64,000 bases of DNA, taken from Streptomyces sp. B3I8. Its GTDB lineage: Bacteria; Actinomycetota; Actinomycetes; Streptomycetales; Streptomycetaceae. How positions within the stretch are numbered: position 1 is the stretch's first letter; each line of letters begins with the position of its first letter. The stretch is taken from assembly GCF_030816915.1 (NCBI RefSeq), contig NZ_JAUSYN010000002.1, forward strand, positions 1,215,501 through 1,279,500, written 5' to 3'. Below, piece by piece: positions 41,715-49,211 of the stretch. The notes under the pieces were generated by a model. It saw only the letters and a program-made list of their open reading frames with translations. It had not been told where the DNA came from and made no database searches. A program made the position numbers and the translations under genes.

Positions 41715-42416
41715 CTACGGTGCCAGGATGTCCAGTTCGTGGAGTGCGCCGACGGTGATCTCCCGGGTGAGGTCCTCGGCCGCCCGGGCGTCACGCGCGC
41801 GAACCGCCTCGGCGAGGCGGACGTGCAGGGTGACCGCGGCCGGGTCGGGGTCCTCGAACATCACGTCGTGGTGGGTCCGGCCGGAGAGCACCTCCGCGAC
41901 GACGTCGCCGAGGCGGGCGAACATCTCGTTCCCCGACGCGGTGAGGATGACGCGGTGGAAGGCCACGTCGTGCAGGAGGTAGCCCTCCAGCTGGTGGCCG
42001 CGCGAGGTGGCGACCATGCCCAGCGCGGAGTCGGTGAGCGCGGCGCACTGCCCGGCGGTGGCGTGCCGGGCGGCGAGGCCCGCGGCGACAGGTTCGATCG
42101 CGGAGCGCAGCACCGTGAGCGAGCGGAGCTGCCGAGGTCGGTCGGCGCCGGCCAGCCGCCAGCGGATGACCTGGGGGTCGTAGACGTTCCAGTCGTCCTT
42201 GGGGCGGACGGTGACGCCGACCCGGCGGCGGGACTCGACGAGGTGCATCGACTCCAGCACGCGGACGGCCTCGCGCATCACCGAACGGGACACCTCGAAG
42301 CGCTGGGCCAGTTCGTCGGTACGCAGCACGCTGCCCGGCGGATACTCGCCGGCGGTGATGGACGGTCCGAGAGTGTCCAGTACATGTCCGTGCAGTCCTC
42401 GGCCCCCAATGGTCAT
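41715..42416 (-). CDS. gntR: FadR-type GntR regulator of gluconate genes
   Basis: A 233-residue regulator. The winged HTH (about 5-75) has LRTDELAQRFEVSRSVMREA and LESMHLVESRRRVG. The helical FCD effector domain (about 90-230) carries metal-binding Asp/His residues (DVAFHRVIL, then HVRLAEAVRARD). It diverges from gntK, and two spaced operator-like repeats lie between them, so it should repress gntKP until gluconate or a phosphorylated derivative binds. Start ATG 42416 (MTIGGRGLHG) is preferred, and longer in-frame starts to 42470 exist. Confidence 0.88.
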   Translation of the reverse strand: MTIGGRGLHGHVLDTLGPSITAGEYPPGSVLRTDELAQRFEVSRSVMREAVRVLESMHLVESRRRVGVTVRPKDDWNVYDPQVIRWRLAGADRPRQLRSLTVLRSAIEPVAAGLAARHATAGQCAALTDSALGMVATSRGHQLEGYLLHDVAFHRVILTASGNEMFARLGDVVAEVLSGRTHHDVMFEDPDPAAVTLHVRLAEAVRARDARAAEDLTREITVGALHELDILAP

Positions 42417-42448
42417 GGTCACAGCGTACGGGGGCGTTCGCAGCACAC

Positions 42449-42496
42449 AAAAGTCAGACTTATTCATCACAGGGTCTTGAAAAAGTCGTACCTAAT
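42449..42496. promoter_or_regulatory. Two GntR-type operator repeats between gntR and gntK
   Basis: AAAAGTCAGACTTATT (42449-42464) contains the palindrome AAGTC-A-GACTT. AAAAGTCGTACCTAAT (42481-42496) repeats it in the same orientation at 12 of 16 positions. They are 32 bp apart, three helical turns. GTC-N-GAC cores are typical for FadR-type GntR proteins. The sites flank the likely gntK promoter. Confidence 0.6.
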
Positions 42497-42546
42497 AGGT
42501 TTCAGTGTCGTCGACATCAGGTGTCGACGAAGACAGCGAGGCAGCG

Positions 42547-43065
42547 ATGCACACCCCCCACGTCGTCGTGGTGATGGGCGTCTCGGGCACGGGAAAGACC
42601 ACGATCGGTCCCCTGCTCGCGGCCCGGCTCGGCGTTCCGTACGCCGAGGGCGACGACTTCCATCCCCAGGCCAACATCGCCAAGATGTCGGCGGGTGTCC
42701 CCCTGGGGGACGCGGACCGGTGGCCGTGGCTGGACGCCATCGGCGCCTGGGCCCACGACCGGGCCGGACTCGGCGGGGTGGTGAGCTGTTCGGCGTTGAA
42801 ACGGTCCTACCGCGACCGTCTGCGGGACGCCGCGCCCGATGTCGTGTTCGTGCACCTGTCGGGCGACCGGGCGCTCATCGAGGACCGGATGTCCCACCGT
42901 GAGGGGCACTTCATGCCGACCACGCTGCTGGACTCCCAGTTCGCCACCCTGCAGCCGCTGGGGGCGGACGAGGCGGGGGTCACGGTCAGCGTGACCGGGT
43001 CCCCGGAGGAGATCACGGAGCGGGCGTCGGCCGCGCTGGCCGAGGTCGAGGCGCCCTCGCACTGA
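42547..43065 (+). CDS. gntK: Gluconokinase GntK
   Basis: A 172-residue P-loop kinase that makes 6-phosphogluconate. Walker A GVSGTGKT (11-18) starts close to the N-terminus, as in thermoresistant gluconokinases. EGDDFHPQANIAKMSAGVPL, WPWLDAIGAWA, SCSALKRSYRDRLR and EGHFMPTTLLDSQFATL are family motifs. The ATG at 42547 gives MHTPHVVVVMGVSG. The permease gntP lies 230 bp downstream on the same strand and gntR diverges upstream. The stop codon overlaps the first unit of an 18-bp tandem repeat. Confidence 0.94.
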   Translation: MHTPHVVVVMGVSGTGKTTIGPLLAARLGVPYAEGDDFHPQANIAKMSAGVPLGDADRWPWLDAIGAWAHDRAGLGGVVSCSALKRSYRDRLRDAAPDVVFVHLSGDRALIEDRMSHREGHFMPTTLLDSQFATLQPLGADEAGVTVSVTGSPEEITERASAALAEVEAPSH

Positions 43066-43135
43066 GGCCCTCGGGGCCGTCGAGGCCCTTGTTGACGTTG
43101 AGGCCCTTGTTGCCGTCGAGGCCCTTCTCGCCGGG
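43064..43135 (+). repeat. Four 18-bp tandem repeats after gntK
   Basis: Units at 43064-43081, 43082-43099, 43100-43117 and 43118-43135 all begin GAGGCCCT. The middle two differ at 3 bases (GAGGCCCTTGTTGACGTT and GAGGCCCTTGTTGCCGTC). The array begins inside the gntK TGA and fills the first third of the gntK-gntP gap. Period 18 keeps the reading frame, so it could once have been coding. Confidence 0.75.
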
Positions 43136-43297
43136 TCGGGTGAGGGTTCCGGCTCCACCAGGAGGGCGGATCCCTTCCATTCCTGGAGCACCACCCCGGC
43201 GCCACCGCTTCTCTCTCCCCTGGTTCCACTCCCCCTTCGGACCCACTCCCCTTCGGGTCCACCCCTGTTTCCCCACTCCCCAACGCAAGGGATCACC

Positions 43298-44695
43298 GTG
43301 ACCGGTCTCAGAGTCGAGATGCTGGCAGCGGACACCGTCGAACCGATCACGTCGGCGGGCCACGCTCAACTCGGCATCGCCGTCCTGGCGGGCATCGCCG
43401 TCATTGTTCTGCTGATCACCAAGTTCAAACTGCACGCCTTTCTGTCCCTGACCATCGGTTCGCTCGCGCTCGGCGCGTTCGCCGGTGCCCCGCTCGACAA
43501 GGTCATCACCAGCTTCACCAGCGGTCTGGGTTCCACCGTCGCGGGTGTCGGCGTGCTGATCGCGCTGGGTGCGATCCTCGGCAAGCTGCTCGCGGACTCC
43601 GGCGGTGCCGACCAGGTCGTGGACACGATCCTGGCCAGGGCGAGCGGGCGTGCCATGCCGTGGGCGATGGTGCTGATCGCCTCCGTGGTCGGCCTGCCGC
43701 TCTTCTTCGAGGTCGGCATCGTGCTGCTGATCCCGGTGGTGCTGATGGTCGCCCGGCGCGGCAATTACAAGCTGATGCGGATCGGCATTCCGGCGCTGGC
43801 CGGCCTGTCCGTCATGCACGGTCTGGTGCCGCCGCACCCCGGGCCGCTGATCGCGATCGACGCGGTCAAGGCCAACCTGGGTGTCACGCTCGCGCTCGGC
43901 GTTCTCGTCGCCATCCCGACGGTGATCATCGCGGGTCCGGTGTTCTCGAAGTTCGCGGTCCGCTGGGCGGACGTGCCGGTGCCGGACCGGATGCTGCCGC
44001 CGCGTGCCTCGGAGGAGCTGGAGAAGCGTCCCGGGTTCGGCGCGACCATGTTCACGGTGCTGCTGCCGGTGGTGCTGATGCTGGCCAAGGCGCTGGTGGA
44101 CATCGTCATCGACGACACCGACCAGACGGTGCAGCGGGTCTTCGACGTCGTCGGGTCGCCGCTGATCGCGCTGCTCGCGGCGGTGATCGTCGGGATCTTC
44201 ACGCTGGGGCGGCCGGCCGGGTTCACGCGGGGTCGGATATCCGAGACCGTCGAGAAGGGGTTGATGCCGATCGCGGGCATCCTGCTGATCGTCGGTGCGG
44301 GTGGTGGCTTCAAGCAGACGCTGATCGACTGCGGTGTCGGGCAGATGATCCTGGAGATCTCCAAGGACTGGTCCATCCCGGCGCTGCTGCTGGCATGGCT
44401 GATCGCGGTGGCGATCCGGCTGGCGACGGGGTCGGCGACGGTGGCGACTGTTTCGGCGGCGGGGCTTGTGGCGCCGTTGGCGGCGGACATGTCGACGACG
44501 CACGCGGCGTTGCTGGTGCTGGCGATCGGGGCGGGGTCACTGTTCTTCAGCCATGTGAACGACGCGGGGTTCTGGCTGGTGAAGGAGTACTTCGGGTTGA
44601 GCGTCGGCCAGACGCTCAAGACGTGGTCCGTGATGGAGACGATCATCTCCGTCGTCGCGGGCGGGTTGGTGTTGTTGCTGTCGCTTGTGATTTAG
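43298..44695 (+). CDS. gntP: Gluconate:H+ symporter GntP
   Basis: A 465-residue integral membrane permease of the GntP family with about 12-14 hydrophobic segments. VIVLLITKFKLHAFLSLTIG, GGADQVVDTILARASGRAMP, HGLVPPHPGPLIA and RLATGSATVATVSAAGLVAP are recognisable family segments. It imports gluconate for GntK. GTG at 43298 follows a 230-bp gap that holds tandem repeats and a C-rich tract, so it may have its own promoter. A C-rich repeat and a hairpin lie downstream. Confidence 0.93.
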   Translation: MTGLRVEMLAADTVEPITSAGHAQLGIAVLAGIAVIVLLITKFKLHAFLSLTIGSLALGAFAGAPLDKVITSFTSGLGSTVAGVGVLIALGAILGKLLADSGGADQVVDTILARASGRAMPWAMVLIASVVGLPLFFEVGIVLLIPVVLMVARRGNYKLMRIGIPALAGLSVMHGLVPPHPGPLIAIDAVKANLGVTLALGVLVAIPTVIIAGPVFSKFAVRWADVPVPDRMLPPRASEELEKRPGFGATMFTVLLPVVLMLAKALVDIVIDDTDQTVQRVFDVVGSPLIALLAAVIVGIFTLGRPAGFTRGRISETVEKGLMPIAGILLIVGAGGGFKQTLIDCGVGQMILEISKDWSIPALLLAWLIAVAIRLATGSATVATVSAAGLVAPLAADMSTTHAALLVLAIGAGSLFFSHVNDAGFWLVKEYFGLSVGQTLKTWSVMETIISVVAGGLVLLLSLVI

Positions 44696-44763
44696 CGAGG
44701 GTGTGTGCAGGGGGAGGAGGGTGGTGGGGGCGGGCCTGTGCGGGGGTGTCGCGCGAGGTTTTT

Positions 44764-44795
44764 CTCGCCCCCGCCGCCCCTGCCCTTCCCGTCCC
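44764..44795 (+). repeat. 32-base C-rich intergenic repeat, copy 2
   Basis: Identical over 32 bases to 26308-26339, placed 70 bp after gntP. It is followed by GGGGGGCTGCGCCCCC, a short hairpin. Confidence 0.75.
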
Positions 44796-44843
44796 GGGGG
44801 GCTGCGCCCCCTCACCCCCCCTCGCACGTGGGTTCACCCCTTG

Positions 44844-44872
44844 GGGCCCCCGCGTCCCGGCGGCGGGGGCCC
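44844..44872. terminator. Hairpin between gntP and cytochrome b561 gene
   Basis: GGGCCCCCGC (44844-44853) pairs with GCGGGGGCCC (44863-44872) around a 9-nt loop, 7 bp beyond the minus-strand stop. It lies between converging genes and can serve both. Confidence 0.65.
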
Positions 44873-44878
44873 GTATCG

Positions 44879-45514
44879 CTAGGGGCGCCAGAGGTCGTGT
44901 TGTCGGGCGGCCCATTCGGGGTCGACCGTGCCGGTGCGGAGGCCGGTTCTGGATTCCGGGTCGTTGAGGGCCATGCCGATGTGGCCGGCCAGGACCACGC
45001 CGAGTGTCAGGGCGAGCCAGTCGTGGACGAAGGTCGCGGACGTGCGCCACATCAGGGGGGTGAGGTGGGTGAACCACATCAGCAGGCCCGTGCCGAGCAT
45101 CACCAGGGTCGCTCCGGCCAGCCAGGACGCGTAGATCTTCTGACCGGCGTTGAACTTGCCCGCCGGGCCCTTGCGCCGGCGCAGCGCCTCGCGCAGCCAC
45201 GTCCTGTCGTGCGGGCCGAAGCGGTTGAGGCGGCCGAGGTCGGCGCGCAGGGCGCGGGAGGCGAGGCCCGCCAGCAGCGGGACGGGCAGCAGGAGTCCCG
45301 CCCATTCGTGGATCCGGACGACCAGTTCGCGCCTGCCGACGAGTTCGGCGAGTTCGGGCAGGTAGAGGCAGGCGGCCGTGGCGACGCAGACGCCCATCAG
45401 CGCGGCCGTCGCCCGGTGCACCCAGCGTTCGGCGCGGGTGAAGCGGCGGACCCGGGTGGAGGGCGGCGACGGTTGCGGCCGTGCGGTGGTGTCAGGTGGT
45501 GGGGGCATCGTCAC
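44879..45514 (-). CDS. Cytochrome b561/YedZ-like haem b membrane subunit
   Basis: A 211-residue membrane protein with four helices. Candidate haem-ligating His residues lie in AERWVHRATAALMG, VVRIHEWAGLLLPVPLL, LLMWFTHLTPL and ATFVHDWLALTLGVVLAGHI. The N-terminal 25 residues are Pro/Thr-rich. It overlaps the 3' end of the upstream molybdopterin oxidoreductase gene by about 20 bp, so the two form an operon: a membrane haem subunit feeding or draining an extracytoplasmic molybdoenzyme. The start could be GTG 45514 or ATG 45508. Confidence 0.85.
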   Translation of the reverse strand: MTMPPPPDTTARPQPSPPSTRVRRFTRAERWVHRATAALMGVCVATAACLYLPELAELVGRRELVVRIHEWAGLLLPVPLLAGLASRALRADLGRLNRFGPHDRTWLREALRRRKGPAGKFNAGQKIYASWLAGATLVMLGTGLLMWFTHLTPLMWRTSATFVHDWLALTLGVVLAGHIGMALNDPESRTGLRTGTVDPEWAARQHDLWRP

Positions 45515-46253
45515 GTCCGTTCGAGCGGCCGACCCAGCCGTCCACGTCGTAGCCCCGTTCCTCCCAGTAGCCGGGGTGCACCCGGTCGGTGACCTCGATT
45601 CCGGAGAGCCACTTGGCGGACTTGTAGAAGTACATGGGGGCGACGTAGAGGCGGACGGGGCCGCCGTGGTTGTGGCCGATCGGCTCGTCCTTCATGCGGT
45701 GGGCGACGAGGACGTCGGCGCGGCGGGCCTGGTCGAGGGTGAGGCTTTCGGTGTAGGCGCCGTCGAAGCAGGTGAAACGGACGGCCTTGGCGGAGGAGTG
45801 GACGCCCGCGGCGTCGAGCAGGTCGGAGAGCCGGACGCCCTCGAACGGCGTGTGCGGCACCCGCCAGCCGGTGACGCACTGCACGTCCCGCACGAGCCGG
45901 GTCTGCGGCAGGGCGCGCAGTGCGGGCAGCGTGTACGACGTCGGGTGGTCGACCAGGCCGCCCACGGTGAGGCGGTAGTTGCCGGCGTCCTTGTGCGGGA
46001 CGGAGGAGGTCACCGAGTAGTAACGGAAGCCGCCGCCGTTGGGGAGCAGACCGGTCAGACCCGTGGGGTCCTTGCCGGAGACCCCGCCGAGGAAGGCTTC
46101 GAGGCCGCGTTGGAGCGGGGGCGCGGCGGCGACGCCGAGGGCGCCCAGGCCGAGGGTGGCGAGCAGCACGCGCCGCCCGACGGGGGTGCCGCCGCCCTCC
46201 TCGGATGCCGGGGTCTCCCGCCGGTCGGAGGGTTCGGGACGTAGAGGACTCAC
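45492..46253 (-). CDS. Sulfite-oxidase-family molybdopterin oxidoreductase, probably exported
   Basis: A 253-residue oxidoreductase. PVGRRVLLATLGLGALGVAA (about 23-42) is a twin-arginine-like signal. The molybdopterin domain has YRLTVGGLVDHPTSYTLPAL, then VRDVQCVTGWRVPHTPFEGV, where the Cys is the molybdenum ligand, and GGPVRLYVAPMYFYKSAKWL. It lacks the C-terminal dimer domain of sulfite oxidases, as MsrP/YedY proteins do. Paired with the b561-type subunit, it forms a likely two-component quinol-linked system. The substrate (sulfoxides, sulfite or other) is unknown. GTG at 46253 is the best available start, with a crowded ribosome site. Confidence 0.85.
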   Translation of the reverse strand: MSPLRPEPSDRRETPASEEGGGTPVGRRVLLATLGLGALGVAAAPPLQRGLEAFLGGVSGKDPTGLTGLLPNGGGFRYYSVTSSVPHKDAGNYRLTVGGLVDHPTSYTLPALRALPQTRLVRDVQCVTGWRVPHTPFEGVRLSDLLDAAGVHSSAKAVRFTCFDGAYTESLTLDQARRADVLVAHRMKDEPIGHNHGGPVRLYVAPMYFYKSAKWLSGIEVTDRVHPGYWEERGYDVDGWVGRSNGRDDAPTT

Positions 46254-46351
46254 CCCTTGATTCGAGCACTGCTCACCCCTTCGGGGCCAGTGGATGACCG
46301 GTCCCGTAAGAAATTGGTCACCGGTTCGGGCAGGCGCGCGCCCCGCGCCGC

Positions 46352-47941
46352 CTACTCGTCGTCCGTCCGCCCGGCCGCCTTCTCCAGTTGGAACGCCTCG
46401 TTGCCGAGGCCGATGCGGGCGTGCGCCTCGGGGCTGCGGGTGCGGACGATCAGGCCCTGGACGACACCGGCCAGCGCGGCGACGGCGATGATCGAGGGCA
46501 GCGCCCAGCTCAGCGCGGAGCCGGGTCCGGAGCCGACCAGGACGTCGAAGTCCTTGACCGTGTAGCCGACGATCACCAGCAGCGCGGCGCCGGAGAGCGC
46601 GGAGGTCGCCAGGCGCCAGGCCTGGGCGCGGGCGGCTCCGCGGCGGGCGAAGAAGACGATCACCGAGAGGGAGGCGGCGACCATCAGCACCGTGACGCCG
46701 AGGGCGCCGACGCTGCCGCCCCAGGTGAACAGGTGCAGCACGGGCGCGGTGGGGTCGCCGTGCGGGTGGTCGTCCGCCACCGCGAAGCCCACCACGACCA
46801 GCAGCGACACCCCGGTCTGGAGCAGCGAGCCGGTGCCGGGGGCGCCGCCGGCGCCGGTGGTGCGGCCGAACGCGGCGGGCAGCAGCCTTTCGCGGCCCAT
46901 CGCGAAGGCATAGCGGGCGACGACGTTGTGGAAGCTGAGCATCGCCGCGAACATGCCGGTGACGAACAGGACGTGCAGGACGTCGGTGAAGGTGGAGCCG
47001 AGGACGTCCTCGGTGAGGAAGAACAGCAGCCCCGCGCTCTGTTTCTGTGCCGTGGGAACGATCGCGGAGGGCCCGGCGGCGACGGTGAGCGCCCAGCAGC
47101 TGAGCGCGAAGAAGACGGCGACGAAGCCGACGGCGAGGAACATCACGCGTGGCACAAGAATGTGCGGGCGACTGGTCTCCTCGGCGTAGACGGGTGCCTG
47201 TTCGAAGCCGAGGAAGGCCGCGACGCAGAAGCACAGCGCGGTGCCGACACCGGCGCCGGTGAGGGTGTCGGGGTTGAAGGCGTGCAGGGACAGGCCCTCC
47301 TTGGCGGGGTCGCCGATGGCGGCCACGTCGAAGATGACGACGAGGGCGACCTCGATGACCAGCAGGACGCCGATCACGCGCGCGTTGAGGTCGATCTTGA
47401 GCCAGCCGAGCGCGCCGACCAGGAGGACGGCGGCCAGCGAGGGCATCCACCAGACGAGGTCGGTGTCGAGGTAGGTGGAGAAGAGCCCGGAGACCTCGAA
47501 GCCGAAGATGCCGTAGATCCCGACCTGCAGCGCGCTGTACGCGACGAGGGCGACCAGTGCCGCGGCGGCGCCCGCGGTGCCGCCGAGACCGCGGGAGATG
47601 TACGCGTAGAAGGCGCCGGCGTTGTGGACGTGGCGGCTCATCTCGGCGTAGCCGAGGGAGAACAGGGCCAGGACGAGGCCGAGGGCGACGAAGAGGAGCG
47701 GCTGGCCCTCGATGCCCATGACCCCGAACGTGGTGGGCATGACGCCGGCGACGACCATCAGGGGTGCGGTGGCGGCGAGGACCGACAGCAGCAGGCCCAT
47801 GGTGCCCAGGCGGTCGGCCCGTAGGGCCCGTTCCTGGCCCTTGAAGGTGCTGATGCCGCCGCCGCGGCCCGGCCGGCGGGATCCGGCGCCCGCTCTGCTT
47901 CCGCTCGCGCTCTCGCTCGTGCTCGAACTGCCCGTCGTCAT
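46352..47941 (-). CDS. APC-family amino acid permease
   Basis: A 529-residue transporter with 12 or more hydrophobic segments. A Ser/Gly-rich cytoplasmic start (1-30) is followed by the helix-1 region LLSVLAATAPLMVVAGVMPT and ALGLVLALFSLGYAEMSRHV. The conserved helix-6 region is CFCVAAFLGFEQAPVYAEET and the helix-8 region is MFAAMLSFHNVVARYAFAMG. The substrate, an amino acid or amine, cannot be read. ATG at 47941 follows GAGGAGACG. The gene is transcribed toward the molybdoenzyme pair 98 bp away. Confidence 0.92.
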   Translation of the reverse strand: MTTGSSSTSESASGSRAGAGSRRPGRGGGISTFKGQERALRADRLGTMGLLLSVLAATAPLMVVAGVMPTTFGVMGIEGQPLLFVALGLVLALFSLGYAEMSRHVHNAGAFYAYISRGLGGTAGAAAALVALVAYSALQVGIYGIFGFEVSGLFSTYLDTDLVWWMPSLAAVLLVGALGWLKIDLNARVIGVLLVIEVALVVIFDVAAIGDPAKEGLSLHAFNPDTLTGAGVGTALCFCVAAFLGFEQAPVYAEETSRPHILVPRVMFLAVGFVAVFFALSCWALTVAAGPSAIVPTAQKQSAGLLFFLTEDVLGSTFTDVLHVLFVTGMFAAMLSFHNVVARYAFAMGRERLLPAAFGRTTGAGGAPGTGSLLQTGVSLLVVVGFAVADDHPHGDPTAPVLHLFTWGGSVGALGVTVLMVAASLSVIVFFARRGAARAQAWRLATSALSGAALLVIVGYTVKDFDVLVGSGPGSALSWALPSIIAVAALAGVVQGLIVRTRSPEAHARIGLGNEAFQLEKAAGRTDDE

Positions 47942-47970
47942 CGCGGGATCGTCTCCTCGGCTCGGTTCCG

Positions 47971-48060
47971 TGGTGCGTGCGGTGCGTACGTGCCGTGCGT
48001 GCGGTGCGTTGCGCAGGGTGCCGCGGTGCGTGTGGTGCTGCGGTGCGTGTGGTGCTGCGG
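47971..48060 (+). repeat. GTGC-rich tandem repeats incl. two exact 17-bp units
   Basis: CGGTGCGTGTGGTGCTG occurs twice head to tail (48024-48040, 48041-48057) after degenerate TGCGTGCGG words. The array fills the leader of the APC permease gene and abuts the stop of the TPR-like gene. It is likely slippage-prone simple sequence. Confidence 0.65.
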
Positions 48061-49017
48061 TCATCCCCCGCCGAGCGCGCTGTCGCGGGCGGCGCGGAAG
48101 GCCTGGTGCGGGTCGCGGTCGGGGTAGGACCACGGGGCCGGTGTGGCGTGCTCGCCGATGCGGTGGAAGAGGGCGGCGGCCTCGGCGCCGCGCCCCTCGC
48201 AGAACTTGGCGTGGGCGAGGAAGTTGAGGTCGACGAGGCGGCGGGGGTGCTCGTCGTGCTCCCACTCCAGCCACCAGTCGAACGCGGCCTTCATCACCTG
48301 CCGGGCCCGGCGGCCGACCCAGTGCCCGGAGGCGACCGGGTCCGCGGGTTCCTGACCGGCGGCGGCCAGCACGCGGTACCGCTCGGCGTGCGCGACGACC
48401 GGGAGGATCGCCAACGGCGAGTCGGCGGGGGCCTGTTCGGCGGCCCAGTTGGCGAAGTCGTACACCTCGTGCAGCGGGTCCTGGCCGGCCTCGGCACGGC
48501 GTTCGGCGAGCCGGGCGACCATCAGGTGGTGGGCATGGTGGTGGTCGCGGTGGCGCAGCCGGATCTCGTCGAAGAGCCGGACGACGTCCTCCTCGGTGCC
48601 CAGGGTGCGTTCCAGCAGGAGCAGACCGAACCAGGAGGTGGGGTCCTCGGGATGGGCGGCGGCGACGGCGCGGCAGGCCTCGCGCGCCCGCTCGGGGCGC
48701 TCCTTGCCGACGAGCGCGCGGTGCACGAGGGCGAGGGCGAGCAGCAGCGCGGCGGCGGCCGACTCGGGCTCGGCGACCTGCCATTCCCGGGCCCAGGGCA
48801 GGGCGGCGGGAGCCTGGGCGAGGACGGTGACGCGATGGGCCCTGCGGTCCCAGTCGTCGCCGGTGGTGGCGAGCAGCGCACGCACGGCGGTCCACCGCCC
48901 CTGGGCGAGGGCGGTGCGGGCGGCGACGAGTTCGGTGTCGTCGAGTGCGGGGTCGAACGCGTGATGGTGGGCGCGTTTGCGGGTGCGTCCCAAAGGGGGC
49001 GGCGGGGGTGGGGACAC
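48061..49017 (-). CDS. TPR-like helical protein, function unknown
   Basis: A 318-residue soluble protein made almost entirely of helical pairs rich in Ala, Arg and Trp (LVAARTALAQGRWTAVRALL, RAREACRAVAAAHPEDPTSW, VNFLAHAKF-like repeats), as in TPR solenoids. It contains a His cluster, RHRDHHHAHHLMVARLAERR, that could bind metal. No catalytic motif is seen. A solenoid suggests protein-protein interaction. GTG at 49017 is the first good start. It lies upstream of the APC permease on the same strand, separated by the GTGC repeats. Confidence 0.78.
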   Translation of the reverse strand: MSPPPPPPLGRTRKRAHHHAFDPALDDTELVAARTALAQGRWTAVRALLATTGDDWDRRAHRVTVLAQAPAALPWAREWQVAEPESAAAALLLALALVHRALVGKERPERAREACRAVAAAHPEDPTSWFGLLLLERTLGTEEDVVRLFDEIRLRHRDHHHAHHLMVARLAERRAEAGQDPLHEVYDFANWAAEQAPADSPLAILPVVAHAERYRVLAAAGQEPADPVASGHWVGRRARQVMKAAFDWWLEWEHDEHPRRLVDLNFLAHAKFCEGRGAEAAALFHRIGEHATPAPWSYPDRDPHQAFRAARDSALGGG

Positions 49018-49211
49018 CGCGGGGGTTCCTCACGGGTGCGGGTACGGGCGCGGACTGTCAGTATCTGATCACTGACAGCCAAGCGGGCGGCAACGGCCGG
49101 CGTCAAGAGTGGGTCCCGCGTTACACGCGTCAACGGTGGTGTGCGGGGCGGGAGTTGGTGGGGGCGGGCCGCCGCCCACCCCGCCGCGCGGCCCCCTGTG
49201 CGGGCCGCCGC

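Noticed and set aside
43064..43135. The 18-bp tandem repeats as a CRISPR array
   Set aside because: The units are contiguous without spacers and no cas genes are present.
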